Counted from the first letter of the stretch, positions 11,207 through 22,031 are shown. The stretch is DNA of 64,000 bases from Chrysophaeum taylorii (GCA_029834535.1 JAQMWT010000239.1:1-64000), one strand, 5' to 3'. Numbers and translations are program-made. The notes: generated from the letters alone by a model not told the origin.

Positions 11207-12184
11207 CTATGCAGAAAATGCAGAAGAGTTGGGCAACAGAAGAAAATGCCTGATGGCGATGGACTGCTCGAAGATAGTGTCCGTGCCAGGGGGAGAGTCG
11301 ACTTCGAAGGTGTGGTCAAAGTCGCATCTTTTGTGTTCTGTTCGATTAAGTAATCCTGAATTGTGACAATCGACTGATCTATTCATTTCATGTCCGGAGT
11401 CGTTTTCATCAGAATCAAACGAAGCGTTTTCACCAGAATCAAACTTCCCTTGATGTACAAGCGCGAGAGAGCGTTGTGCATCCCTGGTGAATCGTGCAGT
11501 GACTGAAAGGGGGGACATTCGACAGAAGGGTGTTGTCGATATGCGAGAGCTGTACAGTTTACAACGTGTAGGGAGCGTATGTTTCAAGAGAGGATTGATC
11601 TGTGGACGGGGGATGTCCGAAGAATGAACATGATGTGAGGTCCTGTCCATAATGCGAGAACTGTCCGACAATGAGTCATGCGAGACTGTGGCTAGCAGCG
11701 AGTGTGTGGGAATGAAGAAGTGAATAGTCATGGCAGTTAACTTCCCTTGATTCGTAACACAACTGGGTGGGGCTAGCGGTGTGCGGCAGTGACATTTGGT
11801 GGAATGCTTAGAGCAGAGCGCGTGTCCAACCTGTGGAGATTGGGAGTTATCCTCGCGGGTGCTACGGAAAGCGTCGACTGGGTGCGAAACGCAATGGCGG
11901 CTGTTGGGCTCAGAGTTCTGCAAGATGGAACCTGCAGTGCGAACGGAGAGGAGCGAACCGAGTGCGTCATAAGAGCGTAATACACTAGTGCTGTCTGAGC
12001 TGTGTCCGAAGCATGATTCCGATAACAATGTCGACAGATGCGAGATATGATCAGAACTGGACGAGGATTTCGCGTGAAGTTTTGTTGTAACCGAACCACA
12101 GTGGTGCAGAGCTTCAACGTCAAGCATAGTGCTTGGGGGGGACGTGAAGAGAGATGAGTAAAGGACTCTGCGTGCGGCTATCAT
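11207..12184 (-). CDS. Hypothetical ORF, 325 residues, doubtful
   Basis: It opens with ATG (12182-12184), inside the 3' end of the 12120-13337 ORF but in another frame. The translation is Ser/His/Thr-rich without a recognisable domain or signal peptide. The overlap could mean a frameshifted pseudogene, a two-ORF element, or chance openness of a stop-poor strand. Confidence 0.2.
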   Translation of the reverse strand: MIAARRVLYSSLFTSPPSTMLDVEALHHCGSVTTKLHAKSSSSSDHISHLSTLLSESCFGHSSDSTSVLRSYDALGSLLSVRTAGSILQNSEPNSRHCVSHPVDAFRSTREDNSQSPQVGHALCSKHSTKCHCRTPLAPPSCVTNQGKLTAMTIHFFIPTHSLLATVSHDSLSDSSRIMDRTSHHVHSSDIPRPQINPLLKHTLPTRCKLYSSRISTTPFCRMSPLSVTARFTRDAQRSLALVHQGKFDSGENASFDSDENDSGHEMNRSVDCHNSGLLNRTEHKRCDFDHTFEVDSPPGTDTIFEQSIAIRHFLLLPNSSAFSA

Positions 12185-13337
12185 TTGGTGGCGGGCATTT
12201 AATGCGCGAGACTAGCGATAACTGCGACGCGTGGCTTTGGCGTGACTGAACTTCGTTTGCATATGGCAGCATGCTGGATAAAATCGAGCGAGGGTGGAAA
12301 GCTGAAACTTGAGAGGTGTGACCTGCAAGAGATTGACGGAAGAGCGTTGGAGGCTCTGAATTGCATTGACGACGGAACTTTGTGTCATCACAAATCGTCG
12401 GGAATTTGGTCGTTGCGAGTCGCGTTGAAGCGGGGAGGAACGACGAATACTCATCAGGTCTTGGCGTGTGACAGAGGTCCTTAGAAAGAGGGACTTCAGT
12501 ACGTGCCTTGAATTGAGTTCCGATGTAGCCAGAGTAGCCATAGGAGGCATGATTGATACGAATTGAAACGAATCTTGTCGTCGGTGGGAGACTAATGCGC
12601 CCTCGTAATTCGAACTGGGTGAAATCTTCGAATTGCTGGTGAGACGGAGAGACCATGATTGCGTAACGAGCGCAGAGCCGGGCGGCGGTCGGAGGAGGCG
12701 CTTCAGCGGTGACTGAGACGACAGTCTTCTGCGTATCATGAATCGAAAGGTGTTTGGGCATCGTACTGTGCGACAAGCGAGCGTGCGTCTCAGTTGACTG
12801 CGAGTGTACCATGGGTATGGCGCAATGTTTGTAGTCTGAACCGAGAGGGGCAGTGAAAGTGCCGTAGCGAGTGCGTTGTAGCCTGTGCGGTGTCTGGGCT
12901 TTAATCGGAATATGACATATGACGTCATACAAAGCGATGGGAGCTGAATCAGACGTGGTGGGACTGGCTAGTAGTGCCGGGAGCAGCATGTCGGGGGTGG
13001 CGCTCAGAGATGAGGGTGGAACGCAGTTCACTTCTATCTTGGTTGCCGTGTGTCGCGGTACCGTGTGTCGCGGTACTATGGGCGTAAACAAATGACATGA
13101 AGTAAATGCTTGTGTCCCAAACGAGAATGCGGTTATAGTCGCATGGGAAGGTTGCATTTTGTCTCTGCTGCAGTCAAATGCTTTGGAGGAAACCAATGGA
13201 GAAACCACGAGCACATGGGTGGCGTCTGGTGGCCAAAGTTCCTGTGGGATTGGTTGAGGTGACTCCAAAGTAGGATTCCTTCTTGGGTATGACTCAAGCG
13301 TTGCGATGAGTTCATGCTCAAGATCATAGTCGTCCAT
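12120..13337 (-). CDS. Hypothetical ORF, 405 residues, doubtful
   Basis: It begins at ATG (13335-13337) and stays open for 405 codons, long for this composition, but Ser/Thr/His/Pro-rich. A motif LRGRIS occurs here and again in the 13774-14478 frame, with similar DNA around 12592 and 14212, hinting at related domains. The 5' end overlaps the 13133-13756 frame by about 200 bp and the 3' end overlaps the next ORF by 65 bp. No known domain is seen. Confidence 0.25.
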   Translation of the reverse strand: MDDYDLEHELIATLESYPRRNPTLESPQPIPQELWPPDATHVLVVSPLVSSKAFDCSRDKMQPSHATITAFSFGTQAFTSCHLFTPIVPRHTVPRHTATKIEVNCVPPSSLSATPDMLLPALLASPTTSDSAPIALYDVICHIPIKAQTPHRLQRTRYGTFTAPLGSDYKHCAIPMVHSQSTETHARLSHSTMPKHLSIHDTQKTVVSVTAEAPPPTAARLCARYAIMVSPSHQQFEDFTQFELRGRISLPPTTRFVSIRINHASYGYSGYIGTQFKARTEVPLSKDLCHTPRPDEYSSFLPASTRLATTKFPTICDDTKFRRQCNSEPPTLFRQSLAGHTSQVSAFHPRSILSSMLPYANEVQSRQSHASQLSLVSRIKCPPPNDSRTQSPLLISLHVPPKHYA

Positions 13338-15373
13338 ATATTTGACTTGAGGTGGTCGCGAATGAGCGATACGTCGAGTGGTGTCAGGGGAGACCGAGGT
13401 GGTGCAGTCACCTGACTGGCTGAGGTAGCCGTGCTGGTAAGGTTCCAGTGGGTGCGCATAACTCTGCTGACATTGGCTTGTGCCTGATCTGCAGTCGTGC
13501 AGGGAGGCGAGATCGTCTGTGCTAATACGGATTGCAGCGACAGGGAAGGGTCAGGTGCCTGGGGGGCTGAGAGGCGGCCTTTGTCTTCCAGAGGCGAAGG
13601 GGTCAAGCAAAGCTGTAGCTTCGTCTCGTCGTGATCGGATAGGCGCAATGAGCTTGTGCGCATGATCGTGGTGCGCTTACCTGAGTCTTCATGATGTACC
13701 TTTGTGTCCTGTGGTGGTGCTTCTGCGAGCGGGACATATCTTAAGGATTGGTCCATCGGATGGGGTGCATCAGCTATGAATGAGACAGGAGCCAGTAGAG
13801 CGGTGGAAGGTCAGTTGACAGAACGTTTGCGTGGTCGAGTAAATGAGCGTTGGACTTGAGCATCGTCTGCATAGTCTGGAACCGTGCTGTGCAGTTGGTT
13901 TGCGTTGTCTCGTCTGCTACATTAATGAGCTGGCTGGTGTAGCTGGCTGTTGTGGTCTTATCTTTCGTCTTGTCGTCCAATATAGACTGCGAGATAGTAC
14001 TGGTTGCTACGTGCGAGACTTTAAGTAGCTGTTGAGCAGCTGCTGAGAGCTGAGTGCTCTCTTGTCTGGCAGTTTCTGTGGCTTTGGAGTTCCAGAGACA
14101 TGATTGCGCAGCTTCAGACGTCTTGGCATTGGGGATTGCCATAAAGTAACTCGTAAGCTCAAAGTCGGACGTCGGAAAATGCATCGATAGACCTGTGAGG
14201 TCACCAATTGAAATACGCCCTCGTAAGGCGTGCGCGACGTGGTGCGGGCGCGAGCGACTTATGTTGGTGATCTCAAGGACGTGAGGTACGTTGCGGCGCG
14301 GAGCGTCGGTGGAAATGACGAGTGTCTTGGTGTTAAAGGCGGTGACGCGGTGAGCATCGAAAAGCGTGTCATGCTCCAAGAGCAAAAGCGCGAGGTGCAA
14401 GTTTCGCTCGAACCTCAATGGCACATAGTAGTCCCCGCAGAACACTGTCGAAAGAAAATTAACAAAAGTCGAAATCAATGAATAGGACCTATCTTCCCAT
14501 GCTGACGACGCTTCTTCAGTGCTATCTTCAGACTAGGTCGCGTCGGCAGATTCCCATTCCTGCCGAAACCCGCGCTGTAGTTCGTGTTGTAGCTTTATGA
14601 TGTTGGAGACACTCTTTTCTTTTGCGCGAAAAAAAAAAAACCATGACGCGGCGACAACTACTTAGCATCGAAAGAAACAAAGAAAGAAAGGTCAACTTTC
14701 TTGCCAAGAAGGCCGATATCCCAACGTTTCTCGGAGGACCTCTATAAAACATCATGCACGAAGATTCCGAGGATCCACCCCAAACATGTTCTGACGACCA
14801 GCGAGCTTCTGCGCTCCAGCAGCTGAAATATAGAGTTGCCCATCATCACATGATGATTTCGTCAGCCGACAATGGTGCAACAACTCCGCGTTCATCACGA
14901 CTGCTCTATCTTCAATGATGTCTCCTGCGTCACTATATAGTTTCGCACCGCGTGCACGGAACACGTCGGAGTTCATTCATTCTCCGGAGGTGATGAGCAG
15001 CAAGTTTTCGCACTAGCGTCTGACGCGAGGACCTACCATGACACCTTAACTACAAACCGGTGTGTTGTCAGTGCCACCAACCGACTCACAACCGCGTCAC
15101 GCATCGAGCAGATCCAACGGCCGTTTGCTGCCTGTCCCACGGTCGTGGAATCATCGGAGTAACAGCAATGGAGGCTGCCGTGAAGGATGCGAAAGCCGAG
15201 TGGTTGGTTGGTTGGTTGGTTGGTTCAAGATGAATGCGCGCGATTTGAATGCCAACATCCGGAGGAGTCATCAAGCTCATCAACGCGATTGTGTTGTTGA
15301 ACACAACTCGTAGTCTTTTTTTTAGGAAGGAAAAAAAATCCGGTCCGTTAAGATTTTTACGATCCGTTTTGGG

Positions 15374-16702
15374 ATGGTCACCAGCATCATCATCATCATC
15401 ATCGCGTGGTGGTGCGCGACAGCAACTAGCGCTTACTTGGTGACGCCTCGGATGATGACGAGCCGGCGCGAGGTGGTTCAGCAAGCGATGATCGGTGATT
15501 TGTTTGCGAGGAGCAAGCGGACGAACGAGGTTGTGCGGAGTGTGAATGGTATTCGGCGGAAGCGGCTCGGGACGAGCGGGATCGAGGTGAGCGAAGTGGG
15601 GCTCGGGACGCAGCGGTGGGGGTCGACGGACTTCAACGCGCCCGACGAGGCGCTGTGCCACGCGATGCTTGATTTGGCGGTCGCGAACGGCGTGAATTTG
15701 GTGGATACGGCAGAGCAATATCCTATTCCGAGCAGTCGTGAGAGGCCCGAGGGGCTTACCGAGGAGATTATCGGGAGGTGGCTGGCGAAACACGACCGCA
15801 GCAGCCTCGTGATCGCGTCGAAGATCACGGGGGGGAGGAACGTAAACCGAATCTCGATTCTCAGAGACTGCGAAGGAAGCCTTCGGAGGCTCGGGACCGA
15901 CTATCTGGACGTGTACCTGCTCCACTGGCCGGCGCGGTACACGCCCCAGAGTAACTGGGGCCAGAGTCTCGAGTACGATTGGAACTATGGAGTGCGCGCG
16001 GTGCCTTCGGCCGCGTCGTTCGACGAGATCGTCGAGGCGATGGAGCTGTTGATGGACCGGGGGAAGATCAGGGGGTACGGCGCGTGCAACGACAACGCCG
16101 TCGGGTTGATGGGCATGGCGCAGGCCGGGGTGCCGCCCTGTGCGATGCAGAACGACTATAGCATCTTAAACCGCAGAATAGAAGAGAACGGACTATCGGA
16201 AGCGTCGAGTCCCGCGCTCTCGAACTGCGGTTTCATGGCATACAACGTGTTGGCCGGCGGGATGCTGACGGGGAAGTACGACGATCCGCCGGCGGCCGTC
16301 GACGACGCGGTGCGGGACCGGGCACAACGGACGGCAAAGAGTCCGCGCGGTAGGATGGACGATCGCGGCTGGGGGATGACGCTCGGGAGGTACCGAACTA
16401 CGGCCGCGCGCGCCGCGATCGCGCAGTACGAGGTGTTGGCCAAGGACTATGGGATGACGATCCACGACCTCGCGCTTCGATTCGTCGCATCGAGACCCGC
16501 GGTCACGACCTCCCTGGTCGGCCACACGAGTCTCTTCCAGCTCGAAGAGACGCTTGCCGCTTTCCGAAAGGGACCGCTGCCACCCCAGCTCCTCTGGGAG
16601 ATCGACCGCGTCCACCTCCAAAACCGACTTCCCCTCTTTTCCAACGACAAGACGGGTCCCGACTGGGGGAACGAGGGCCTGATAGGCGAGCGCATACCTT
16701 AA
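15374..16702 (+). CDS. Aldo-keto reductase, probably plastid or secretory targeted
   Basis: The 442-residue ORF starts at ATG 15374. After the presequence it is a full TIM-barrel aldo-keto reductase: RLGTSGIEVSEVGLGT, the catalytic Asp and Tyr in VDTAEQYP, Lys in IASKI, His in YLLHWPAR, and the late GKIRGYGACNDN, AMQNDYS and SLVGHTS blocks around NADPH. The pattern is close to the bacterial Tas-like branch. Such enzymes reduce aldehydes or ketones with NADPH; the substrate is not predictable. The N-terminus is hydrophobic, a short Ile run then TATSAYLVTP, resembling a signal peptide ending in the heterokont plastid ASAF-type motif with Tyr for Phe (inference). It is convergent with the ankyrin gene, 13 bp between stops. 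Confidence 0.9.
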   Translation: MVTSIIIIIIAWWCATATSAYLVTPRMMTSRREVVQQAMIGDLFARSKRTNEVVRSVNGIRRKRLGTSGIEVSEVGLGTQRWGSTDFNAPDEALCHAMLDLAVANGVNLVDTAEQYPIPSSRERPEGLTEEIIGRWLAKHDRSSLVIASKITGGRNVNRISILRDCEGSLRRLGTDYLDVYLLHWPARYTPQSNWGQSLEYDWNYGVRAVPSAASFDEIVEAMELLMDRGKIRGYGACNDNAVGLMGMAQAGVPPCAMQNDYSILNRRIEENGLSEASSPALSNCGFMAYNVLAGGMLTGKYDDPPAAVDDAVRDRAQRTAKSPRGRMDDRGWGMTLGRYRTTAARAAIAQYEVLAKDYGMTIHDLALRFVASRPAVTTSLVGHTSLFQLEETLAAFRKGPLPPQLLWEIDRVHLQNRLPLFSNDKTGPDWGNEGLIGERIP

Positions 16703-16715
16703 TTATATAGTATCA

Positions 16716-17801
16716 TCAATCTTCATCTTCCGCGTCAACGACCCACTCGCGGACGTCGAGGTGTCTTTTCGTCCCCGCGCATATCGCCTTGTTCCACGGA
16801 CACCCGTTTGCCCTCGCCCACTTCAAGACGTCGAGGTATCCGCCGTAAGCAGCGTTTGCGCACGTCTCCTTATCCCAGGGACACCCGTTTGCCCTCGCCC
16901 ACTTCAAGACCTCGAGATGCCCATCCCCGGCTGCGAAAGCGCACGTATCCACGTCCCAGGGACACCCGTTCGCCCTAACCCATTTCAACACGTCAAGGCG
17001 TCCGCCCGACGCGGCCCAAGAGCACGTCCACGTATTCCAGGGACACCCGTGCTCCCGAGCCCATTTCAGGATATCCAGGTGCCCGGCCTCGGCCGCCCAG
17101 GAGCATGTCCACGCGTTCCAAGGACACCCGTTGTCGCGAGCCCAAGCGAGGACCTCCAATCGACCGGAACGAGCGGCGTTAGCACACGTCTCGCCATCCC
17201 ATGGACACCCGTTTGCCCGTGCCCATTTTAAGACCTGGAGCTTCCCGTGGAGCGAGGCCTCGGAGCACGTCAGCTCATTCCACGGGCACCCGATGGCCCG
17301 CGCCCATTTTAGGACTTCGACGCTCCCCGAACTCGCGGCCGCGACGCACACTTTTCGCCGCAGCCGCGCGTAACGGTCGACCAACCATTCGATCCAGTTC
17401 ATCGCGCACACCGCGACAAACTCGCGCAGCTCCTCTTCCCCCCCCGTCGCGTTCCTTACGCCCTTTGGAAGCCGAACGTTCTCGTCAATTACCGGCTCGT
17501 AACGCGCGCCCGGTACCATCACGCCCAGCAACGAGCGCACGTGATCTTCGACTCCGACCTTGTCGAACAGCTTGGAGATTTCCACAACGTGCGCTTGCGA
17601 GGTCACCCTCCTACACGCCAGCGCCTCGAGAGCTCCCGCCGACACACCCTCGACCAGCCCGAACATCCAAGCTTCGCCATCTTCCACGAGCTTCAACAGC
17701 ATCGTCTCCAGCTCCTCCTCCGCGTAGTCCTCGACGGCGTTTACCATCGCCGCCGCCCGCATCTCGATCAGCTGCACCAGCACGACCTTCTTCGTCGACA
17801 T
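16716..17801 (-). CDS. Ankyrin-type WARANGCPW repeat protein
   Basis: I start at the ATG at 17799-17801 (361 residues). The first 170 residues form an N-terminal domain shared with two other genes in this window (VEISKLFDKVG, IDENV(R/H)LP(K/N)GVR, NWI(E/G)WL). Then come eight or so repeats of about 27 residues with the core EVLKWARANGCPW(D/N) and TC..AA..G.L, a divergent ankyrin form common in stramenopile genomes and large algal viruses. These are protein-binding scaffolds; the partner is unknown. The tail is acidic (VVDAEDED). No intron. It is more diverged from the pair at 20.4 and 32.7 kb than those are from each other. Confidence 0.85.
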   Translation of the reverse strand: MSTKKVVLVQLIEMRAAAMVNAVEDYAEEELETMLLKLVEDGEAWMFGLVEGVSAGALEALACRRVTSQAHVVEISKLFDKVGVEDHVRSLLGVMVPGARYEPVIDENVRLPKGVRNATGGEEELREFVAVCAMNWIEWLVDRYARLRRKVCVAAASSGSVEVLKWARAIGCPWNELTCSEASLHGKLQVLKWARANGCPWDGETCANAARSGRLEVLAWARDNGCPWNAWTCSWAAEAGHLDILKWAREHGCPWNTWTCSWAASGGRLDVLKWVRANGCPWDVDTCAFAAGDGHLEVLKWARANGCPWDKETCANAAYGGYLDVLKWARANGCPWNKAICAGTKRHLDVREWVVDAEDED

Positions 17802-18237
17802 TCTTGCTTTGCTGACTGACAATGGTGATAATAAACAACACTTCGTCCTCTATTTTTCTTCGTCGTCTCCAACGGCCATGGTCCCTTTTTTTTGCAAGGA
17901 ATCTTCTTCTTGACACTCGTACTTATTTTTCCAACTTGAACTAGAGGGTATCATTTTTCGCCGGCTCTCCAACAGTCCCCCCTGTTCTTCTTCTTCTTCT
18001 TCTTCTTCAAAGAAAAATATGTTTTTCTTCGCGCTTCTTTAGTCCGGTTCCGGAGAGGAAAAAGCGAACGGTCATTCAACGACTCTAAAACGGCTCTACA
18101 AATTTATCATCGATAATGTGAGCACAGAAAATTATTTGCTTTCAATGTCTGTCGACCCTTTTTTTCGATAACTTCAACCAAATGCTTCAACAAAAGAGCA
18201 GCAGCGGTTGCCTACGGCGTGATACACGGTTCGAGAT

Positions 18238-19174
18238 GTTCTTCGCGTCTAAGTTGTCGTTCAGTAGGAGCAGCACCTGGCGGACCCGAAAATCAAGGAG
18301 ACCTTCGTCCGCAACTGGGTGGCCTTCGACCCGTTTAACGCGAGGAAGAACAGGACGAAGATGTGATGTGGGGGGAATTGTGCGCGGAGTTCACCAAGGC
18401 CACCAACATTGGCGTTACCAAGCCGACGTACGAGAAAAAGATGAAGTGGGTGATCAAGGAGCGGATCAAGGTTGTCGCCGAGCAGGCGGAGGCGAAGGAC
18501 ACGGGCAACAATGACAAGCTGAGTACGAGCGCGTGCTGGACGAGGCGGTCGAACAGCGACGGCAGGCTGAGGAGATTAAATACCGCTCGGCCGCAGAGCG
18601 GAAAGAGAGGGCCGCCGAGCAGGAGGAGATCGAGTCTATCGGCAACGCTACGTTGAACGCCGCCATGCAACGAATGGGCGCATAGAAGAAGGTTTGGGAC
18701 GTCGCTGGCGACGAGGAGGAGAACGACGACGACGACGACTACGAATTCGATCGGGATTGCGGGTCGCGTGGGCAGCCGAAGAAGAAGAGAGCGAAGGTTT
18801 CCCCCCGGTCGCGTGCGGCTCCCATGGTCGACTTGACGAACCTTGGTGGGGACGATGACGTCGATTTCGACAAGGCTTTTGCCACGTACCTGGAAAAGAA
18901 GGCAGAGGCCGAAGAAAAGAAGTTGGAGAAGGGGCGGATGGAAGTGGATAAGGCGCGGAGGATCGAGAAAGATGCAGCGAACGAAGCGGCCAGAATCGCA
19001 GTGCGGGCAAAGCAGATGGAACTCATGATGGCAATGTCTAACCAGAAGGAAGACCCAGTCTTAGTCCCCCCCCCTCTCCGCAAACACGACCTCCCTTCAC
19101 CTCCCTTCTTCTCATCACCTCGGAGCTTTTCCTCCAACCCTTTTTCCACAAAAACCACTGCCGACGAGACTTAG
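18238..19174 (+). pseudogene. Harbinger Myb/SANT-like protein, frameshifted
   Basis: Reading across three frames gives DPKIKETFVRNWVAFDPFN, then MWGELCAEFTKATNIG, a helical Glu/Ala/Arg-rich stretch, a basic and acidic linker with PKKKRAKV (a nuclear-localisation-like motif), and a C-terminal coiled coil with KAEAEEKKLEKGRMEV. Known Harbinger accessory proteins have a Myb/SANT fold plus nuclear signals and carry the transposase to DNA. At least two frame changes are needed (about 18355 and 18525) and a stop follows AAMQRMGA near 18684, so I score it as broken. Confidence 0.5.
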
Positions 19175-19179
19175 AGACG

Positions 19180-19958
19180 GCGCTAAGAGATACGAGGTAG
19201 GTAATCCGGAAAAATCTGGGGCGGTGCAGCCGAAGGCCCATCTTGATGTTCTTCTTGAAGTCGTCGACAAGGGCGAAGAAGCGGAGCACATCACCGAAAG
19301 AAAGCCCGTTCCACGGGGACGCGGATCCGAGCCATGAGATAGTTGAACCGCGTTTCAGCATCGGTGGGGGAAATGCCCTTGAAAGCAGTTTGGAGGACGT
19401 CGTTGCGCGTGTAGCCCAGGTCGCCGAGCATGATGTACTGGACCCCGTCCATAACAGCTCCAAGTCGAAACTCCTCCACAATACCTGCTTCCTGTCGCCG
19501 ACGTCAACAGTCCTGCCGAGATCGAGATGGTGGACGAGCTCCTCGAAGCTTTCCGGCTCGAAGCAAAAACGTGAGTAGAAATCCTCGCGGGACAACGGCG
19601 GCTGCAGGTTGGCTCCGTAGTCGCTCGAGGCGCCGTAGAGAACAGGCTCGTACTTGCGTCGCTTCCCATCGCAAGCGAACTTCGGCGCACGTTTCAAGGC
19701 CGCGATTCGAAACCCCGTGCAGTCCGCACGCAGCTCCCTCTTAGCTTCCTCATGTGCCGGTAAATGAAGACGGAGAAATCCATGTCGTTCCTCAATTGCT
19801 TCAATCAACAAGAAGGTAAGTCGCCTCCACCTGCGCCGTTCAGCCCCCGTCATGCGCCGTCTCACAGGGACCCTCGGCAGCGGCCTTGCCACCGTAGGAC
19901 GCCGCACGGCGCGCGTCGCCCTGTGAAGGTTGCGGCGGATTGTGTGCGCGGCATTCAT
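19180..19958 (-). pseudogene. Harbinger DDE transposase, frameshifted and deleted
   Basis: The 5' part (19958 to about 19500) reads through DFYSRFCFEPESFEELVHHL, like the N-terminal helical part of Harbinger transposases. The frame then shifts to DGVQYIMLGDLGYTRND and FNYLMARIRVPVERAFFR, the second catalytic Asp (GDLGY) and the Arg-x-x-x-Glu region with the last acid. It shifts again to FGDVLRFFALVDDF near the end. The first catalytic Asp block is not found, so a deletion near 19480-19520 is likely. It cannot encode an active enzyme as read. Confidence 0.65.
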
Positions 19959-20370
19959 TTGTTGAAGCGCACACGTGTCACGCTTTTCCAGACTTCTTCA
20001 TCGGAAAAGCAACGGACTAAAAACGGCTCTATTCTATTTTTTTTGGCTCTATTTCCTGCGGAACCTCCTCATGTTTCTTCCTTCTGACAACAAGTCGCGC
20101 GGGGGGTGGATGTGAATGAGTAACCGATGCTGCTGCTGCTGCTGCTCCTGCTGCTGCATATCCCTCATCGACGATGATCCCTTTTGACGACGTCCTCGAT
20201 GACCTACACTGACGTTCGACAATGTCTGTCGATCGTCATGTAATGTAACGCTTGTGTGTATCAGCCCGCCCTGGGTGCGGGGGTTCATGCCAAGTTGCGG
20301 CGCTCTGCCTTATTAGTCAAGAGGAAGAAGTTTTATACTTAATTAGATGCACAATATCGCTGCTGCTTCT

Positions 20371-21327
20371 TCAAGATCCCGTCCGTGCGCAGACGCCGGG
20401 CGTGCCGGTCCGAGCGAGACGACGATCTTTGCGCATGGCACAGCCATTAGCACGCGCCCAGTCGAGGACCTCGCGGTGATTGTGCAAAGAAGCCCGAACG
20501 TACGTCCACACGTCCCACGGGCACCCGTTGGCGCGGGCCCATTTGAGTACCTCGAGGTGGCCTCCACGAGCTGCCTCGGCGCAGGTCATTTCGCTCCACG
20601 GGCATCCACGAGCACGCGCCCACTTTATGATATGGAGGTGGCCAGCGAAAGCTGCGCGAGAGCACGTATGCTCGTCCCACGGACAGTTGTTGGCGCGCGC
20701 CCACACGAGTACATCGAGATGGCCGCCGCGAGCAGCCTCCGCGCAGGTACAGGAAGTCCACCAGAACTTGTTGGCGCGGGCCCACTTGAGGACATCGAGC
20801 TGGCCGGTACGAGCGGCGAGGGGGCACACGTCCACCTGGAGACGGAAGTTGTTGCCAAGTAGCCACCCGATCCAGTTGATGGCGCCGAGCTCGACGAAAT
20901 CTTCGAGATCTTTTCCGTTTTTAAGAGTGTTCGGGCGAACTCCATTCGGCAAATGGACGTTCTCGTCGATGTGTGGGTCGTAGTCGCGACCCGGAACCAT
21001 GAGAGTCAACAAATCGCGCTTGTGGTTGGCGACACCAACCTTGTCGAAAAGCTTTGAAATCTCGACGAGCTGCGATTGATTTGTGATGCGTTTCTGGATC
21101 AACGCAGCGAGTGCCTCATCAGAGACGCCGTCGAGGAGCTCCAGCACCCAGTCGTCGCCGTCCTTGACCATCTTCCGCAACACGAAGCGCTTCTGCTCGA
21201 GGCTGCAGTCGTCGTCATCCACGCTGTTGAGCAACGCGACGGCGTTGAGATCGATGAGCATCAACAGCGCGGTCTGCTTCGTGTCGTCCTCGAGCGCCTC
21301 GTCGCGCCTTGCACCTCCCATGGTCAT
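20371..21327 (-). CDS. Ankyrin-type repeat protein, copy 1 of a recent pair
   Basis: ATG at 21325-21327; a second in-frame ATG two codons later matches the start of copy 2. The 318-residue protein has an N-terminal helical domain (MGGARRDEALEDDTKQTALL through IDENVHLPNGVRPNT), then about six WARANGCPW-type repeats and a basic tail. It is almost identical to 32720-33670 at both ends, but the first three repeats differ at many sites. Similarity stops about 20 nt past the stop codon and within about 10 nt upstream of the ATG, so the duplicated unit is essentially the coding sequence. It lies between the Harbinger remnant and a TIR element. Confidence 0.85.
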   Translation of the reverse strand: MTMGGARRDEALEDDTKQTALLMLIDLNAVALLNSVDDDDCSLEQKRFVLRKMVKDGDDWVLELLDGVSDEALAALIQKRITNQSQLVEISKLFDKVGVANHKRDLLTLMVPGRDYDPHIDENVHLPNGVRPNTLKNGKDLEDFVELGAINWIGWLLGNNFRLQVDVCPLAARTGQLDVLKWARANKFWWTSCTCAEAARGGHLDVLVWARANNCPWDEHTCSRAAFAGHLHIIKWARARGCPWSEMTCAEAARGGHLEVLKWARANGCPWDVWTYVRASLHNHREVLDWARANGCAMRKDRRLARTGTPGVCARTGS

Positions 21328-21376
21328 TTCTGGGCAGAAAACTTATAGAATGAATCTACAATTAAGAACTAGACCT

Positions 21377-21607
21377 AATTACAGGCGGGTCGACACTAAA
21401 AATTACTGTTTTGTTTCAAGAAGGGCAGTAAGTACCATGGGACCGAACGAGGGATGTGAGACGCTCAGGAGTATACTCCCGACCACTCTCCTTTCATTTA
21501 ATTACAGGCGGGTCGACACTAAAAATTACTGTTTTGTTGCAAGGGCGGTACCATGGACCGAACGAGGGATATGAGACGCTCAGGAGTACTCCCGACCACT
21601 CTCCTTT
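21377..21607 (+). repeat. Two-copy tandem repeat, about 120 bp
   Basis: The block beginning AATTACAGGCGGGTCGACAC occurs at 21377 and again at 21500, both continuing through CTAAAAATTACTGTTTTG, ACGCTCAGGAGTA and GACCACTCTCCTTTC. The fragment CGACACTAAAAATTAC recurs at about 21987. It lies just inside the left TIR of the 3-kb element, as subterminal repeats often do. Confidence 0.8.
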
Positions 21608-22031
21608 CGGACAGACCTGGGGCACGCCATACCCCAGTTTAGCGCGATCGTGGCATGGTGGGCGAGGGATAATGTTTAGCAGTAACTAGCTAACTAACTA
21701 ACTTCAGACCTCTCCCGAGCATGGGAGCCAGGCCGGACCGACAGGAGCCAGTCCGGAATCACGGGCCTGTAGATGAGGAGCGCCGAAAGGTCGGTCGGCG
21801 GAGAGTGACCATCAAGCTTGTCGCAATGCGACGAGGAGACCGCGATGTGACTGACAACCAACTCGCCGATAACCTTCCGTCTTCGCCCCCCGGCCATACC
21901 CCGTCCCACTGCGAACGTTCCGGCTGCCAACCGGCCCGCCCGGGATGCGAATAGGTGCCAACCTACGCCGGGAGGCAGTACCCGACACTAAAAATTACCA
22001 GGCATGAGGAAGGGCAGGATCGCGAGCCACA

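Larger units (their letters stand above)
9690..14990. other. Lower-GC tract with unassigned minus-strand ORFs
   Basis: This 5.3-kb stretch is visibly less GC-rich than its neighbours, with G exceeding C on the plus strand. The minus strand is C/A-rich and poor in stop codons, giving a chain of open frames: 13774-14478 (no ATG at its 5' end), 13133-13756, 12120-13337 and 11207-12184, with further short ones at 14752-14976 and 14528-14755. They overlap in different frames. Nothing matches a family I know. The translation of 13774-14478 looks the most protein-like; the others are rich in Ser, Thr, His and Pro, as expected of stop-poor noncoding sequence. It could be a decayed mobile or viral element, or intergenic sequence. 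No TIRs or LTRs were found by eye. Confidence 0.4.
18038..20021. mobile_element. Decayed PIF/Harbinger DNA transposon
   Basis: The segment has the two-gene layout of Harbinger elements: a Myb/SANT-like accessory gene on the plus strand and a DDE transposase on the minus strand, tail to tail. Both are broken. Possible ends are TTTAGTCCGGTT at 18038 and the inverse AACGGACTAAA at 20011-20021, each near the shared block AAAACGGCTCTA (about 18087 and 20019), but these ends are short and uncertain. Confidence 0.6.

Noticed and set aside
15086-15925. 279-codon minus-strand ORF
   Set aside because: Antisense to the aldo-keto reductase and its leader; Arg/His/Pro-rich composition typical of a shadow frame in GC-rich coding DNA.
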